A stretch of 64,000 nucleotides of DNA from Cohnella sp. SGD-V74. GTDB lineage: Bacteria > Bacillota > Bacilli > Paenibacillales > Paenibacillaceae. Positions within the stretch are counted from its first letter, which is position 1. The number at the start of each line of letters is the position of its first letter. Below, piece by piece: positions 44,168-55,300 of this stretch. A program made the translations under genes and the position numbers. The stretch covers positions 186,001-250,000 of the forward strand of contig NZ_PVYW01000008.1 in the NCBI RefSeq assembly GCF_003001675.1. The letters run 5' to 3'. The notes below the pieces were generated by a model. The model searched no databases, was not told the origin of the DNA, and worked only from the letters and a program-made list of their open reading frames with translations.

Positions 44168-45371
44168 TTGACATCGGGAGTTATCGCTTCGGAATCCTCT
44201 TCCTTCCGTTATCGCCTAACGATTTTGCTTCTGGCCGTCGTCGTGGGCGGGATGAGCCAAGGGCTGCTTCTGCCGCTGCTGTCGATCATGCTGGAGCAAT
44301 CCGGGGTTTCTTCGGATGCGAACGGGATGAACTCGGCGGCGCTGTACATCGGGGTTTTCTGCACCATGTTCTTCATCGAGAGGCCGGTGATGCGCTACGG
44401 CTATCGCAACGTCATCGTCGCCGGCATCGCAGTCGTGTCGGTGGCCGGGCTGCTGTTTCCGCTGGTCGATTCGCTGGCCGTCTGGTTCGTCCTGCGGCTG
44501 CTGGTGGGAGCCGGGGACAGCGCGCTTCACTACACGACCCAGCTGTGGATCGTCAGCTCAAGTCCTGCACAAGCGAGAGGCAAGTATATTTCCTTCTACG
44601 GCATGGCCTACGGAATCGGGTTTAGCCTAGGGCCGCTAGGGATTAATCTGCTGCCGCTCGGCAGAGCTGTGCCGTTCCTTGTCACGGGGGGCGATCTTCA
44701 TCGTTGTGCTGCTGCTCGTGCTGCGGCTGGACAACGAATTTCCCGAGCGGAACAAAAGGGAGGCGGCGCAGGGCAACCGGTTCATGATTACCTACCGGGC
44801 TGCCTGGTTCGTGCTGATCCCGGGACTGCTGTACGGATTAATGGAGGCTTCCATGAACAGCAGCTTCCCGCTGTACGGCTTGCGGATCGGACTGGAGGGA
44901 CACTGGATATCGCTGCTGCTATTGGCGTTCGGCGTGGGTTCGCTTGTGCTGCAGCTTCCGCTTGGCATGCTCAGCGACAGAATCGGGCGCAAGCCGGTGC
45001 TGATCGTCTGCGGACTGACGGGTGCTTTCGCGTTCCTGGCGATTCCGGCGGCGGGAAGCCAAGTCGCGGCGCTGTTCCTGCTGTTCGCCCTTGCGGGAGG
45101 AGTGGTCGGCTCGTTCTATACGCTCGGCCTCGCTTATGCGGCGGATATTTTGCCCCGGCCCATGCTGCCGACGGCGAACGTGATCGCTTCGATTCATTTC
45201 AGTGTCGGCAGTATGTTAGGCCCGGCGCTTGGCGGATTCGGCATACGCTACGTATCCGTTCACAGCATATTTCTCATTCTGGGGGCCGCGTTTCTCGTAT
45301 TCTCTTTGCTGGGTTTCGTATTCCGTCCGGGAAGAAGCCAAGGCCCGGCCGAGCAAGGCGGGGTGCCTTGA
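44168..45371 (+). pseudogene. MFS transporter with a frameshift in a G-run
   Basis: The gene encodes one 12-helix major-facilitator protein of about 400 residues split over two frames. The first part starts at TTG 44168 (AAGGAGG at 44151-44157) and reads through helix six to VPFLVTG. The second part continues AIFIVVLLLVLRLDNEFPE to 45371. The shift lies in the six-G run at 44686-44691; five G would restore T-G-A-I-F. Motif A relatives GMLSDRIGRKPVL and RYGYRN are seen. Both parts look well conserved, so this may be a sequencing error or a very recent mutation. Substrate unknown; a drug-efflux role is common in the family. Confidence 0.85.
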
Positions 45372-45407
45372 CAGCCGGGCCTCGGTGCGAGGGTGAGCGT
45401 TATTTCT

Positions 45408-48400
45408 TTACAGCTTCCAAATCCGGTACAGAATGACCGCCGCTTCCGCGCGGGTCAGCGCATCTTTGGGCGCGATTTTGCCGTTCTTGCCGTTGATGAC
45501 GCCGGCCTTCACGAGAGCCTCCGCGCTAGTTTTCGCGTCGCCGGTCATACTCGCCGCGTCGGAGAACGCGTCCAGGCTTCCGCCTGCCTCCAGAGGTTTG
45601 CCCGCTGCTTCCAGCGCGCGTCTCGTCAGCACGATCATGTCCTGCCGGGAGAGGCTGCCGTTCGCGTTCGCTCCGCCGCCGTTGTTCAGGTCGTCTGCGT
45701 TCGGCAGCTCCAGCGTCTTGACGAGAAGCGCGACGAAGTCCGCTCTGGATACGGAGGATGCCGGAGAGAAGCGATTGCCTTCCTCGCCTTGCACGATTTC
45801 TCGGGATGCCATGACTTCGATTGCCTGTTTAGCCCATGGCACGTTTCGTACATCTTCGAAAGTTGCGAATACGAATGCTGCTGCATAAGTGCTGAAGTGG
45901 CTCGTTCGGAACACGACGGTTCCCGTTGCCGCGTCGTAACGTCCGTTCGGGATCGCCGTCGTCCGACCTTCTCCGTCGATATACCATACGACGATTCGCT
46001 CTGGATTTAGACGCTCCTCCGCCGTCGGCGTATACGGAACGGATACCGTAACGTTTGCCCCGGAGCCCCACGCCACCTCTTCGCCGTTTGCCGTCAGGCT
46101 GAGTTCGATCAACGGGTGATTGCCGATCCGCTCGCGAGTCGCGGCATCGAGCTTATCTCTGGAGCCTTCGGCAACGCGAACGGACACGTGCTCCGTGTCT
46201 ACGCCCGCGCCGGACAGCAACCCGCCGGGAAGTTGAAGCGTTGCGTAAGGCGTCTGCACCGACAGCAGGAAGTTGTCCTCACTCTGCAAGATTCGGGTCG
46301 GCAATTGCGCTTCATAGGTTGTAGTGTCTGCTTGTTTCGTCAGCTCGATGACGATGTGTTTGGCGCCGTTCGCGGCTGGAACCGCCTGTTCGAGCGCCTT
46401 CTTCAAGCTGTCGTAGGAGACAGCGGCAATTGCGCGACCGTTCTCATTCTTGATTTCGGGTTTGATCCTGCCGTTTTCGGCCCCCATCGAAGGAGTGCCG
46501 CCGCCATTATTGCCTCCGCCGTTGTCGACTTTACCGACGAGCGTCAGTACTCCGAACACGGAAGGGTCCATATAGCCCGTGCCGGTCGTATCGTTCCAAG
46601 CGGCTACGCTCTGACGGGCGCCGTCCTTCGCGTCGTTGATCTGGGCGTCGAACCCGAGCTTGACGTCGTTGCCCGGCGTGATCGTCTTAAACGGGATCTT
46701 CATCTCGACCGTATAATTCGTTCCCGATACTTGAACGGCCGACTCGAAGCCGTCTCCGAGTCCGGGCGGATTAAACGAAGTTTCGTTGTCGAAGTTGATT
46801 CTGAACTGTCCGTCGTCGCTCTGATAGAACGACGTCTTGCCGTTGTTCTCGTCCAGGAACACTTCGACGGAATCCTGCTCCCATACGTTCGCGTTCGACT
46901 TGTCGAGCTGCGCGTCGCTGACCCGGATCAGGACGTACAGATGCCTGTCGTCCCAGAGCGCCTTGGCCGTTCCGGTCGCTCCGTGCCAAGCCGTCTGGTA
47001 CCGGCTGATCGGCATTTCCGGCGCCAGGCTCCAAATCTGGTCCGCCGCACCGTCGATCTTCGGCGTACCGAAACGGGCAATCGATTGATTTGCATCCGTC
47101 GACTCGGGCTCATGCTCCGCAATGAAAGCTTCCGGATCGATAACGCCGTAGTAAGCCGGCTTCGCCTGCAGGTTCTTATCGAACAGCAGCGGATTGGAAG
47201 AGGCTCGCCAACTCGTGTTATCGTCCAAGCCCCAGAAAGTTACGCGCTTGATGTCCGAGGCATGAGCTTTGAACAGCTCGAACAGCCGGGCGTACAAGTA
47301 CCCTTGGGCGTTGGCCAGCCTCTCGGATAGCTCGTAGTTGCTGCCCGCCTGAACGTCCAGCTCGGTAATGCTTACCTCCACGCCAAGAGAAATGAATTTC
47401 TCCAAAGACAGCTTCACGTTTTCCGGGTTCGTATTAACGTTGTAATGTCCCTGCATGCCGACGCCGTCGATCAGCAGTTTGTCGGGATTGTCCAACGCGT
47501 ACCGGTCGTTGATGTCTTTGACCATATTGTAGATGGCCTGCGCCTTATTCTGGTTATCCTCGTTGTAATCGTTGTAATACAGCTTGATATCCCACTCCGG
47601 ATGTTCGTCCAGCACTTCCCTCGCCGCCAGGAACGCCTGCTCCACGTAGTCCGGCCCGATGGCGCGGTACCATGGAGTTTGCCGCAAGGACGCCTGCCAG
47701 TCCGCGGGCTCCGGCGGATTGTCGTTCATTGCTTCGTTGACGACGTCCCAGGAAATGACCCTGTCGCCGAAATGCTCCATGACAGTGCGGATATGAGTCC
47801 GCAAGTTGTCGAGCGCCTCTTCCCGGCTCAGCGGGTTGCCGTCTGCCGTATTCATCCACGGAGGAGATTGCTGATGCCAGACCAGCACGTGTCCGTGCAT
47901 CTGCATCCCTTCCTCCAGCACCTTATCGACTAGCGCATCCGCCGTCTCGAAAGTAAAGTTGCCCTTCGAAGGCTGCAAGGCGTCCGGCTTCATCGCGTTG
48001 CCGGCGGTCGCTGCGTTGTGGTGCATCTTCAGCAGCTCCAGACGGACGCCCTCGAGATCCTCCGCGGAGATCGCGTTGCCGATCAGGAAGCTTTCCTGGT
48101 AAGCGTCTTTGATCGGAGTCAAGTCTTTCTGAATTTCGCTCGGTCCGGAACCTGTGGGCTCGAAACCGATATCGTCGATATAAAAGGAGGCCGTGGCATT
48201 ATTCGAGCTTTCTAAGTAGATCGTCAAAAATTCGCTGCTCACGTTGTTGTAACGGTAGCTTCCTTCGAACTGGACCCAGCCGTCCGCGGCATTGATTGTT
48301 TTGGCCGACAGCTGCACGTAATTGGCGCTGCTTCCGTCGCCGACCTGCGTGGACAGCTGAAGCTGGGAGCTGGCGGGCTCGATCAGCTTCACCCAAGCCG

Positions 48401-49208
48401 TCACCTTGTACTCGCGGCCTTTGTCCACGTACTTCTCCACACGAAGCGCCGGTCCGTGCCAAGTGCCGGTCCTGCCTTCCACCTTCAAGGCGTAGGAGCC
48501 GCCCTCCGTATGGTTCGCCTCGTCGGTGACGGTCAGCGTCTCCGTCCCGGCCCTGCCCGCAAAGCCGCCAGCGGTTTCATCTTCGAACGTTATCGCGGCG
48601 AACTCCAAAGCCGGCGGTCTCGGATTTTCTTCCTCTTCTCCCGGGGCCGTCTTCTCCGTAATGCGTATATCCCCGATGTAAAAAGGAACCGACGCGCCGT
48701 TATCATTGGATTGAACACGCAAGGCCCTGTCCTTGCTCGTATCGACGGTGAATTCCCGCGTCAGGGAGAAGGCCGCTCCTGCGACCAGGTCCGCGCCTGC
48801 CAGCCAGCCGTAGCTGTCGACGGTTTGTAAATACGCCTGCGCGCCCGCAGGTACGGTCTCGTTCTCGTCGATGTACCCGCTGACGGTTACCGTGTAGGTT
48901 TTGCCGTTTTCCAGACCGATGTCGCCGAAGCCGAAGTCCGCCGCGTCCCAGTTGTTCGCTCTGTTGCTCACATACAAAGCCGCGCCGTCGTCGTTCCCGT
49001 CGAATGCTTTCCCTGTGACCGGCGTCAAGCTGGCTCCCCCGGCCTGCGCTGCCGCTCCGGCGCCTTCGGCGAACGTTTCATGGTAGATCGTCGTATCCGC
49101 CGCCGCTTCGCCGCCGTCGGCTCTCGCAACCGGGGCAAGCCATCCCGACGGTACGAGCAGCGCGGACGCAAGCAGCAGATGGGCGAATTTCCTGAATTTT
49201 TTAACCAT
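45408..49208 (-). CDS. SLH-anchored multidomain GH10 endo-beta-1,4-xylanase
   Basis: The 1266-residue secreted enzyme cleaves xylan at the cell surface. Order: signal peptide (about 1-30), a CBM-like beta-sandwich (about 38-187), a CBM22-type module (about 205-350), the GH10 barrel (about 360-695; acid/base E492 in WDVVNEAMN, nucleophile E616 in SITELDVQ), a CBM9-type module (about 715-895), a Gly/Asn linker, a module of about 200 residues ending in [11 protein letters not shown], and two to three C-terminal SLH repeats ([35 protein letters not shown]). GGAGGGG precedes the ATG, and a cre-like site lies at 49246-49259. It is monocistronic. Confidence 0.94.
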   Translation of the reverse strand: MVKKFRKFAHLLLASALLVPSGWLAPVARADGGEAAADTTIYHETFAEGAGAAAQAGGASLTPVTGKAFDGNDDGAALYVSNRANNWDAADFGFGDIGLENGKTYTVTVSGYIDENETVPAGAQAYLQTVDSYGWLAGADLVAGAAFSLTREFTVDTSKDRALRVQSNDNGASVPFYIGDIRITEKTAPGEEEENPRPPALEFAAITFEDETAGGFAGRAGTETLTVTDEANHTEGGSYALKVEGRTGTWHGPALRVEKYVDKGREYKVTAWVKLIEPASSQLQLSTQVGDGSSANYVQLSAKTINAADGWVQFEGSYRYNNVSSEFLTIYLESSNNATASFYIDDIGFEPTGSGPSEIQKDLTPIKDAYQESFLIGNAISAEDLEGVRLELLKMHHNAATAGNAMKPDALQPSKGNFTFETADALVDKVLEEGMQMHGHVLVWHQQSPPWMNTADGNPLSREEALDNLRTHIRTVMEHFGDRVISWDVVNEAMNDNPPEPADWQASLRQTPWYRAIGPDYVEQAFLAAREVLDEHPEWDIKLYYNDYNEDNQNKAQAIYNMVKDINDRYALDNPDKLLIDGVGMQGHYNVNTNPENVKLSLEKFISLGVEVSITELDVQAGSNYELSERLANAQGYLYARLFELFKAHASDIKRVTFWGLDDNTSWRASSNPLLFDKNLQAKPAYYGVIDPEAFIAEHEPESTDANQSIARFGTPKIDGAADQIWSLAPEMPISRYQTAWHGATGTAKALWDDRHLYVLIRVSDAQLDKSNANVWEQDSVEVFLDENNGKTSFYQSDDGQFRINFDNETSFNPPGLGDGFESAVQVSGTNYTVEMKIPFKTITPGNDVKLGFDAQINDAKDGARQSVAAWNDTTGTGYMDPSVFGVLTLVGKVDNGGGNNGGGTPSMGAENGRIKPEIKNENGRAIAAVSYDSLKKALEQAVPAANGAKHIVIELTKQADTTTYEAQLPTRILQSEDNFLLSVQTPYATLQLPGGLLSGAGVDTEHVSVRVAEGSRDKLDAATRERIGNHPLIELSLTANGEEVAWGSGANVTVSVPYTPTAEERLNPERIVVWYIDGEGRTTAIPNGRYDAATGTVVFRTSHFSTYAAAFVFATFEDVRNVPWAKQAIEVMASREIVQGEEGNRFSPASSVSRADFVALLVKTLELPNADDLNNGGGANANGSLSRQDMIVLTRRALEAAGKPLEAGGSLDAFSDAASMTGDAKTSAEALVKAGVINGKNGKIAPKDALTRAEAAVILYRIWKL

Positions 49209-49245
49209 TCATCACATTCCCCTCCAAAGTGATATGGCGAAATCA

Positions 49246-49259
49246 CTAAAGCGCTTACA
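49246..49259. promoter_or_regulatory. Cre-like site upstream of the xylanase
   Basis: On the minus strand TGTAAGCGCTTTAG fits TGWAANCGNTNWCA at 12 of 14 positions. It lies 38-51 bp before the xylanase ATG, in a position suited to catabolite repression by CcpA. Confidence 0.65.
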
Positions 49260-49555
49260 CAATAATTGGAAAACCCTCCTTTCCTAAGCAAGATTATAGC
49301 GACTTCCGAAAACGCGGTTTACCCGGGGAACTTAACATCGTACTGCATTTTTTAAAGAAGTGGGCGGAAAACGGGGGTAAGAGAAGGAAGAAACGGAAGC
49401 AAGGGGGGCGGAAGGGAGAGTCGGAGTGGGATTGGAGACGAAAGTGCGGCGTGAGGAGTAAGCAACGGGCAGGAACAGAGATTTCGGGTGAGAAAGGAAG
49501 AACGGATGAGAACGGGCAGCGGGAAGGATGGTGAGAGGGGTTGGAGAAAGGAGGG
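49260..49555. other. Purine-rich intergenic stretch, no gene seen
   Basis: About 300 bp between the xylanase promoter and the end of the HD-domain gene. From about 49358 to 49556 the + strand is strikingly G/A-rich. No ribosome binding site plus start combination, hairpin terminator or known motif was found; ORFs here lack coding character. Confidence 0.5.
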
Positions 49556-49558
49556 AGC

Positions 49559-50188
49559 TTAGGAGGCGAGCGCTTCGTTCGTGATTTTCTCGATGTCGAT
49601 CGGGGAGCGGGAGCCTTCGCTGACGAGATCGGGGAGGATGTTTCGCAGGAAGTAATCGACGCAATGGAGCTTGATTTGTTTGATTTTGATCAAGGCGTTG
49701 CGGTACATCGTGACGAATTCCTTTTCCGTGTTGCCCAGCTGCAGCTCCGAGAAAGCCTCGTAGATCTGATCCATTTTGTCGGCGACTTCCAGGATCTGGC
49801 CTTCGACCGAGTTGTCTTTGCCTTCGCGCAGCTGTCTGTGGAAGATCGGCTGGAATTCGGCGGGAATGTGCTCGTCGATGAAATGGTCGACCATGCCTTC
49901 CTCGACCTGCTGCAGCATGGCTCGCAGCTCCAACGAAGAATGCTTCACGGGCGTCTTGATGTCGCCGATGAATATTTCTCCGTAATCGTGGCTGCTCGTA
50001 ATTTCGTACAGCTTCTTCCAGTCGATGGCGACTCCGTTGCTCTCTTCGATGTCCGCCAACGTTTTCGCGTACTGCACGACCTTCCACGAATGCGCCGACA
50101 CGCTGTGCTCCTGAAACTTGAACTTGCCCGGGCAGCGGATAATCCGCTCCAGGTCGGTTAACGATTGAAAATACGTATGAATTCCCAT
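49559..50188 (-). CDS. HD-domain hydrolase, YfbR-like
   Basis: The 209-residue protein begins MGIHTYFQSLTDLERIIRCP. Metal ligands of the HD superfamily are in HSVSAHSWKVVQYA (His), TSSHDYGEIFIGDI (HD) and LEVADKMDQIYEA (Asp). YfbR-type enzymes are 5'-deoxynucleotidases; others in the group are phosphohydrolases. ATG 50188 has GAAAGGA nine bases before it; the frame extends 11 codons further. It is probably monocistronic, since the TauE gene ends about 100 bp upstream in the same direction. Substrate assignment is inferred from fold and length. Confidence 0.88.
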   Translation of the reverse strand: MGIHTYFQSLTDLERIIRCPGKFKFQEHSVSAHSWKVVQYAKTLADIEESNGVAIDWKKLYEITSSHDYGEIFIGDIKTPVKHSSLELRAMLQQVEEGMVDHFIDEHIPAEFQPIFHRQLREGKDNSVEGQILEVADKMDQIYEAFSELQLGNTEKEFVTMYRNALIKIKQIKLHCVDYFLRNILPDLVSEGSRSPIDIEKITNEALAS

Positions 50189-50292
50189 AGACCTCATTCC
50201 TTTCGCATATCTGGATGACAAGCAGTTGCTTTACACCCAGTATACAATCGGTTTGTTAAGGGAGAATTAACGGCGGGTCATGTGCGTCTTTG

Positions 50293-51036
50293 TTAGAAGA
50301 AAATCAATCTCAGAGACCCCGCCGCCGACAGTCCGAGCACGCAATATTGGAACCAGCGCTCGGGCAGCTTGGCCAGCACGCGAATGCCGACCCAGGCTCC
50401 GACGACAATCGGAACGATCATCAGCGAGTTGAAGAGCAGCGAATCCCAAGTGATGATGCCGAGCTGTACGGAGAAAGGCACCTTCAGCAGGTTGACGAGG
50501 AAGAAAAACCAGGCTCCGGTGCCGACGAACACCTCCTTGGGCAGCTTCTTGGCCAGCAAATAGATCGACATGACGCCTCCCGCGGCGTTGCCGATCATCG
50601 TCGCGAATCCGGCCGTTCCTCCCAGAAAAGGATTGAACCACGAAGCGAGCCATCCCTGGCCCGAGAATTTGTCGCCGAACCGCTCCCGAATAAGATGCAG
50701 CGCGATAAGCGCCAGCACAAGCCAGCCGATGGTCAGCTTAAGCGTATGATCGCTGACGATGTCCAGGAAGAAATAACCTGCGACGACTCCGACCAAAACC
50801 CATGGAATAAGCACGATCAAATATTTCCAGACGACCTTGCGCCGGTAATAGGCAACCGCGATGATATCCCCGAAAATGAGCATCGGCAGAATGATGCCTA
50901 CGGAATCTTTGGCCGGGAACGCCATCGCCATCAGAGTCACCGCGAATATCCCCGAGCTCGGAATCCCCGTCTTCGAGAATCCGATCATTAAACCGGCGGC
51001 AACGCCGATCAAGAGCTCCAATCCGTCCAGTTGCAA
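50293..51036 (-). CDS. Sulfite exporter TauE/SafE-family membrane protein
   Basis: About 247 residues and seven to eight helices make this a TauE/SafE (DUF81) permease, a family associated with export of sulfite, sulfoacetate or other organic anions. GLMIGFSKTGIPSSG is the N-terminal family repeat, and GGTAGFATMIGNAAGG the second one. I prefer the TTG at 51036 (GGGGAGAGG upstream), because an extended -10 TGTTACAAT at about 51070-51078 leaves the ATG at 51069 too close to the transcription start. With ATG 51069 it would have 258 residues. It stands alone. Confidence 0.88.
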   Translation of the reverse strand: MQLDGLELLIGVAAGLMIGFSKTGIPSSGIFAVTLMAMAFPAKDSVGIILPMLIFGDIIAVAYYRRKVVWKYLIVLIPWVLVGVVAGYFFLDIVSDHTLKLTIGWLVLALIALHLIRERFGDKFSGQGWLASWFNPFLGGTAGFATMIGNAAGGVMSIYLLAKKLPKEVFVGTGAWFFFLVNLLKVPFSVQLGIITWDSLLFNSLMIVPIVVGAWVGIRVLAKLPERWFQYCVLGLSAAGSLRLIFF

Positions 51037-51244
51037 GAAACCTCTCCCCGATCTCGCTGTTTCGTTCATTGTAACACGGAAGCCCATTTACGAAACAAAC
51101 GAATTATGAGACGGAATACCAGAGAATTCCTGCTGAGTATCCCGTATTTCCGTTAGCTGCTGTCGAGGACGAATTATGACGTTAACAACTACGACTGACA
51201 ATTGACTTACAAATAGCTTGCCAGATCTCTTGCGCGTAAAGAAT

Positions 51245-51475
51245 GTCTGCCGGACCGTTAGGGGCGGCCAACGGCCCGGATTCGCACGCGTAACGGTCTG
51301 CCGGACCGTTAGGGGCGGCCAACGGCCCGGATTCGCACGCGTAACGGTCTACCGGACCGTTAGGGGCGGCCAACGGCCCGGATTCGCGGGTGTAACGGTC
51401 TACCGGACCGTTAGAGGCGGCCAACGGCCCGGATTCGCACGCGTAACGGTCTGCCGGACCGTTAGGGGCGGTCAA
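51245..51475. repeat. 51-bp tandem palindromic repeat, four and a half copies
   Basis: Units start at 51245, 51296, 51347 and 51398, with a partial unit at 51449-51475. Each begins GTCTGCCGGACCGTTAGGGG or a one- or two-base variant. Inside each unit CCGGACCGTT faces AACGGCCCGG, so every copy can form a hairpin. Since 51 is divisible by three, both strands stay open over the array (17-residue repeats such as SGPLAAPNGPADRYACE), but no start with a ribosome binding site was found. Unit differences are few, so the array looks young. Function unknown. Confidence 0.9.
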
Positions 51476-51543
51476 TTCGAGTGGCTCTATCTGAATTCTT
51501 TCGGTGTGTGCGCTCATGTGTGTGAATTGGCCCGTCGTAGAAA

Positions 51544-51571
51544 ACAGCCCCCGGCATACACCGAGGGCTGT
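51544..51571 (-). terminator. Terminator of the VOC gene
   Basis: ACAGCCCTCGG and CCGGGGGCTGT (minus strand) form an 11-bp stem with one mismatch and a 6-nt loop, followed by TTTTC. Confidence 0.8.
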
Positions 51572-51580
51572 TGACTTTGC

Positions 51581-51970
51581 TTACCGCTGGAAAAACTCGA
51601 TCCATTCCTTATCCGGACCATGAATGAAGAAGTAGCGATGTCCGTTCGGCAGCGCCGTAATCTCCTCGAATCCGGGCACGAAGGGGATGTTTAAGCTTTT
51701 GATCCGCTCGTGCTCCGCCTCGACGTCGTCCACGGTTACCGCGAAATGGTGCACCTTGCCCTCTGCGGGCAGTTGGTCGTTATACCCTTGGATCAGTTCG
51801 ATCTCGGTTTCGTCGGAGCCTCCGGCTCCGAGAAAGGCCAATTGCAGCACGCCATTCGTATGGGCGACCCGGCTTTTGACCTCCAGTCCCACAATCTCCG
51901 TGTAGAAACGAATCGTCGTTTCGAGATCCTTCACCATTACGCCGACATGATCGATTCTTTTCGTTGCCAT
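51581..51970 (-). CDS. VOC-family (glyoxalase I / epimerase-like) metalloprotein
   Basis: The 129-residue protein has one vicinal-oxygen-chelate unit: IDHVGVMVKDLETTIRFYTE with the first metal histidine, VHHFAVTVDDVEAEHERIKS with the second, and YFFIHGPDKEWIEFFQR with the closing glutamate. Sizes and motifs resemble glyoxalase I and methylmalonyl-CoA epimerase relatives; the substrate cannot be read. GGAGGT precedes the ATG, and a hairpin terminator follows the stop. It is monocistronic between the tandem repeat and the mannanase promoter. Confidence 0.93.
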   Translation of the reverse strand: MATKRIDHVGVMVKDLETTIRFYTEIVGLEVKSRVAHTNGVLQLAFLGAGGSDETEIELIQGYNDQLPAEGKVHHFAVTVDDVEAEHERIKSLNIPFVPGFEEITALPNGHRYFFIHGPDKEWIEFFQR

Positions 51971-52254
51971 CCTTATAACCTCCGAATCCTGGAAATGCCT
52001 CTATCCTACTGGATCAAATCCGAGTCGTCAAGGAGGATATGGCTTAAACGGAATCTCCTGCCATCCCTAAGATGCAGTTCTACTCTAAAAAAAGTTGAAA
52101 TTAGTTTAATCGCGAAACGGTGGGAAAATCAAAGTTTGATGAATTTTTTGAAAAATGGTATAGAAGGGAAAAGGATTTAACCTTGAAATTATAGGAAAAA
52201 GGACAAGTTAGATTCAATATATTCTGAAACTTTTAATTAATAAGTTGAAAATAA

Positions 52255-52296
52255 TTGATATTTGTTTAAAGGTGTGATAGAGTGTAAGCGCAATCA
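52255..52296 (+). promoter_or_regulatory. Promoter and cre site of the GH5 gene
   Basis: TTGATA (52255-52260), 17 bp, and an extended -10 TGATAGAGT ending at 52283 form a plausible promoter. TGTAAGCGCAATCA at 52283-52296 matches the cre consensus at 13 of 14 positions and covers the expected start site. The rest of the 350-bp gap back to the VOC gene is A/T-rich and shows no gene. Confidence 0.68.
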
Positions 52297-52322
52297 TCAT
52301 TTCGTAAAAGGGGAAGAGAAGG

Positions 52323-55300
52323 ATGACGATGAGACAGGGATGGCGACAGAGGCTGGCTCTTCTGCTCGTTTTCGCTCTGGCGTTCGGCGTCGCCGCGCCG
52401 GGCGGGGGCGGATGGAGCCGAGCGGCGAGCGCCGCGAGCGTGAATCTGATCGCGAACGGGGATTTCGAATCCGGGAACCTGGACGGTTGGAATACGAGCG
52501 GCAACAGCAAGTTCAAGGCGACCGATTCCGAAGCGCGCGGCGGTTCCTACGCGCTTGAGATCGGCGGGCCGCAAAACTGGAACGGCATCAAATATACGGC
52601 CGACGTGGAGCCGAACACGAATTATGCGCTGAAGTTTTACGGCAAAGGGGCGGGAGGAGCCGCCTACAAAGTGCTTCAGGCATCCGATGAGGCGCAGCTG
52701 ACCGAGCATTACACCGGAGCGAACGACAACTGGACGCTCTATACGGTGGAATTCAACAGCGGCGCTAACGACGGGGTCGTCATCTACTTGTCCGATGCGG
52801 GCGGTGTCGCTTTTTACGACGATTTCACGCTCGAACGGGTGTTGAACAATCTGTTCTCCAACGGAGATTTCGAATCCGGGAACTTGGACGGCTGGAATAC
52901 GGGCGGCAACGACAAGTTCAAGGTGACCGATGCCGAAGCGCGCGGCGGAGCTTACGCGCTTGAGATCGGCGGACCGCAAAACTGGAACGGCATCAAGTAT
53001 ACGGTGAACGTTGCGCCGAATACCGATTATACGCTGACGTTCTACGGCAAAGGCGCGGGCGGCGCGGCATACAAGGTGCTGCAGGCATCGGACGAAGCGC
53101 AGATCACGGAGAACTATACGGGCGCCCATGACGACTGGCATCTGTATACGGTGAACTTCAACAGCGGAGCGAACTCCGCGATCATTGTGTACCTCTCCGA
53201 TGCGGGCGGCACGGCCTACTACGACGATTTCTACATCGGCGATCCGATCGTTAGCGTCCTGCCGCAAGCGAGCGGAGTGACGATCGGCGGCGCGGCGAAA
53301 GTGGCGGGCGCGCTCGTCGGTTCGTTCGACTACGCGCATTCCGGCGGGACGGCGGAAGGCTACTCGATGTACCGGTGGCTGCAAGCGGACGAAGAAGACG
53401 GGGCGTACGCGCCCATTCCGAGAGGCTGGGGCCAGACATTCACACTGACGCAAGCCCAGGAAGGCAAGTACGTGAAGCTGGAGGTGACGCCGGTGGACGC
53501 CGCGGGCGTTGCAGGCGAGCCGGTGCTGGGCGCAGACGCGGTCGGACCGGTGGCGGCCGCGACAGCCAACGACTGGCTGGGACTGCGGCTCGGCGAGGCC
53601 AGCCGCGAATTGAGCGCCGCGCCGATCGGCGACGGATATGCGCAATATCCGCTTGCCGCCTGGAACAGCCTCGACGAGGCGATTTCCGTAGCGGAATCGG
53701 TGTACACGGCGAATACGGCGACGCAAGGCGATATCGATCTGTTGAATGCGGCGATCGCGGCTTTCGACGGTTCGCGCAACAAGAAAGACGCGGGCTTCGA
53801 CCGTTTCGTCACGACCTCCGGCACGAAGCTGATGGACGGAAGCGATGAGCTGCGGTTCATTTCGTTTAACTATCCGGGCGGGCTCTACAACGAAGACGAA
53901 GGCCCTTACGGCATCATGCCGACGGAATTCGAAATGGAGGACGCGCTTCGGACGGCCGTGCAGACCGGCGGCCAAGTGCTGCGCACGTATACGCTGACCG
54001 TTCGGGATAAAGCCGATCCTCCGCATGTGCTGCGGCATATCGACGGACCGGGCGTACTGAACGACGAGGCGTTCAAGTCGATGGACAAGCTGCTGGAGCT
54101 GGCGAACAAGCACGGCGTGCGGCTCATTATTCCGTTTATCGACAACTGGGATTGGCCGCCGGGCGGCATTACCGACTTCGCCCATTTCCGGGGCAAGGGC
54201 CGATTCGATTTTTACACCGATCCGCAGTTGATCGAGGACTTCAAGCTGGTCATCGAGCAAGTGATGAACCGCGTTAACACCTACACGGGCGTGCGCTACA
54301 AGGACGATCCGGCCATCCTCGCCTGGGAGACGGGCAACGAGCTGATGGTCGCGCCGGAGTGGATGTCGGAGATCGCGGCTTTCTACAAGAGCGTGAACCC
54401 GAACCAGCTGCTCGTCTCGGGCAACCAGATGGAGCTGCCGCATTTCTACCGGAATCTCTCTCCGCAAGCGCTGGCCGACCCGAACATCGATATCGTCAAG
54501 AGCCACTACTACGACGGCAACTACGCGAACCGGGTCAGAACCGACAAAGCGCTGGCGGAGGCGCACGGCAAGCCGTTCTTCGTCGGAGAGTTCGGCTTCA
54601 AGCCGACGTCGGAAGTCGTCTCGATGCTCAACGAAACGATCGCGGGCGGAGCGTCGGGCGCGCTGATCTGGAGCTTGCGTCCGCACAGCGCCCAGGGCGG
54701 ATTCGTTCGCCACAGCGAGTACGAGGTCGGCGGCATTTTGTATCGCGCTTACCATTGGCCGGGCATGCCGTCCGGAGATTATCTGGATGCGACGAATTTG
54801 CTGCGCGTCGTGCGCGACAAAGCTTACGAAATTCAAGGGAAGCCGGTGCCTCCGCTGCCTTCTCCGGAACCGGCGCCTGAGCTGCTTGCATCCGATTCCG
54901 TGACCAAGCTGTCTTGGCTCGGTTCGACGGGAGCCAGCTACTATACGGTGGAGCGGGCGGAATCTCCTGCAGGTCCTTGGACGGTCGTGGGAGAGAACGT
55001 GCTCGACGATGTCGAGCCGGGCGAGAACATGTTCTCCGACTGGACGGCGGTAACCGGAACCGCATATTACTATCGGGTCAAAGGAATAAACGCGAGCGGG
55101 GCGAGCGATTATTCGCCGACGCTCGGTCCGATTGCGGCGAAATACGTGCTGGAAGACGATCGGACGGACGAGTCGAAGCAGTATTACTCGGAGCCGGGCG
55201 CGGTCGTGTACCGGACGCCGAGCGCGATCAAAGGCTTTGTCGTCGACGCGCAAAGCGCCGGGGGCGGAGAACCGTTCACGTTCCTCGTCTCGGACGACGG

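Noticed and set aside
51182..51574. Repeat-encoded ORFs on both strands across the 51-bp array
   Set aside because: They exist because the unit length is divisible by three; no ribosome binding site precedes either start.
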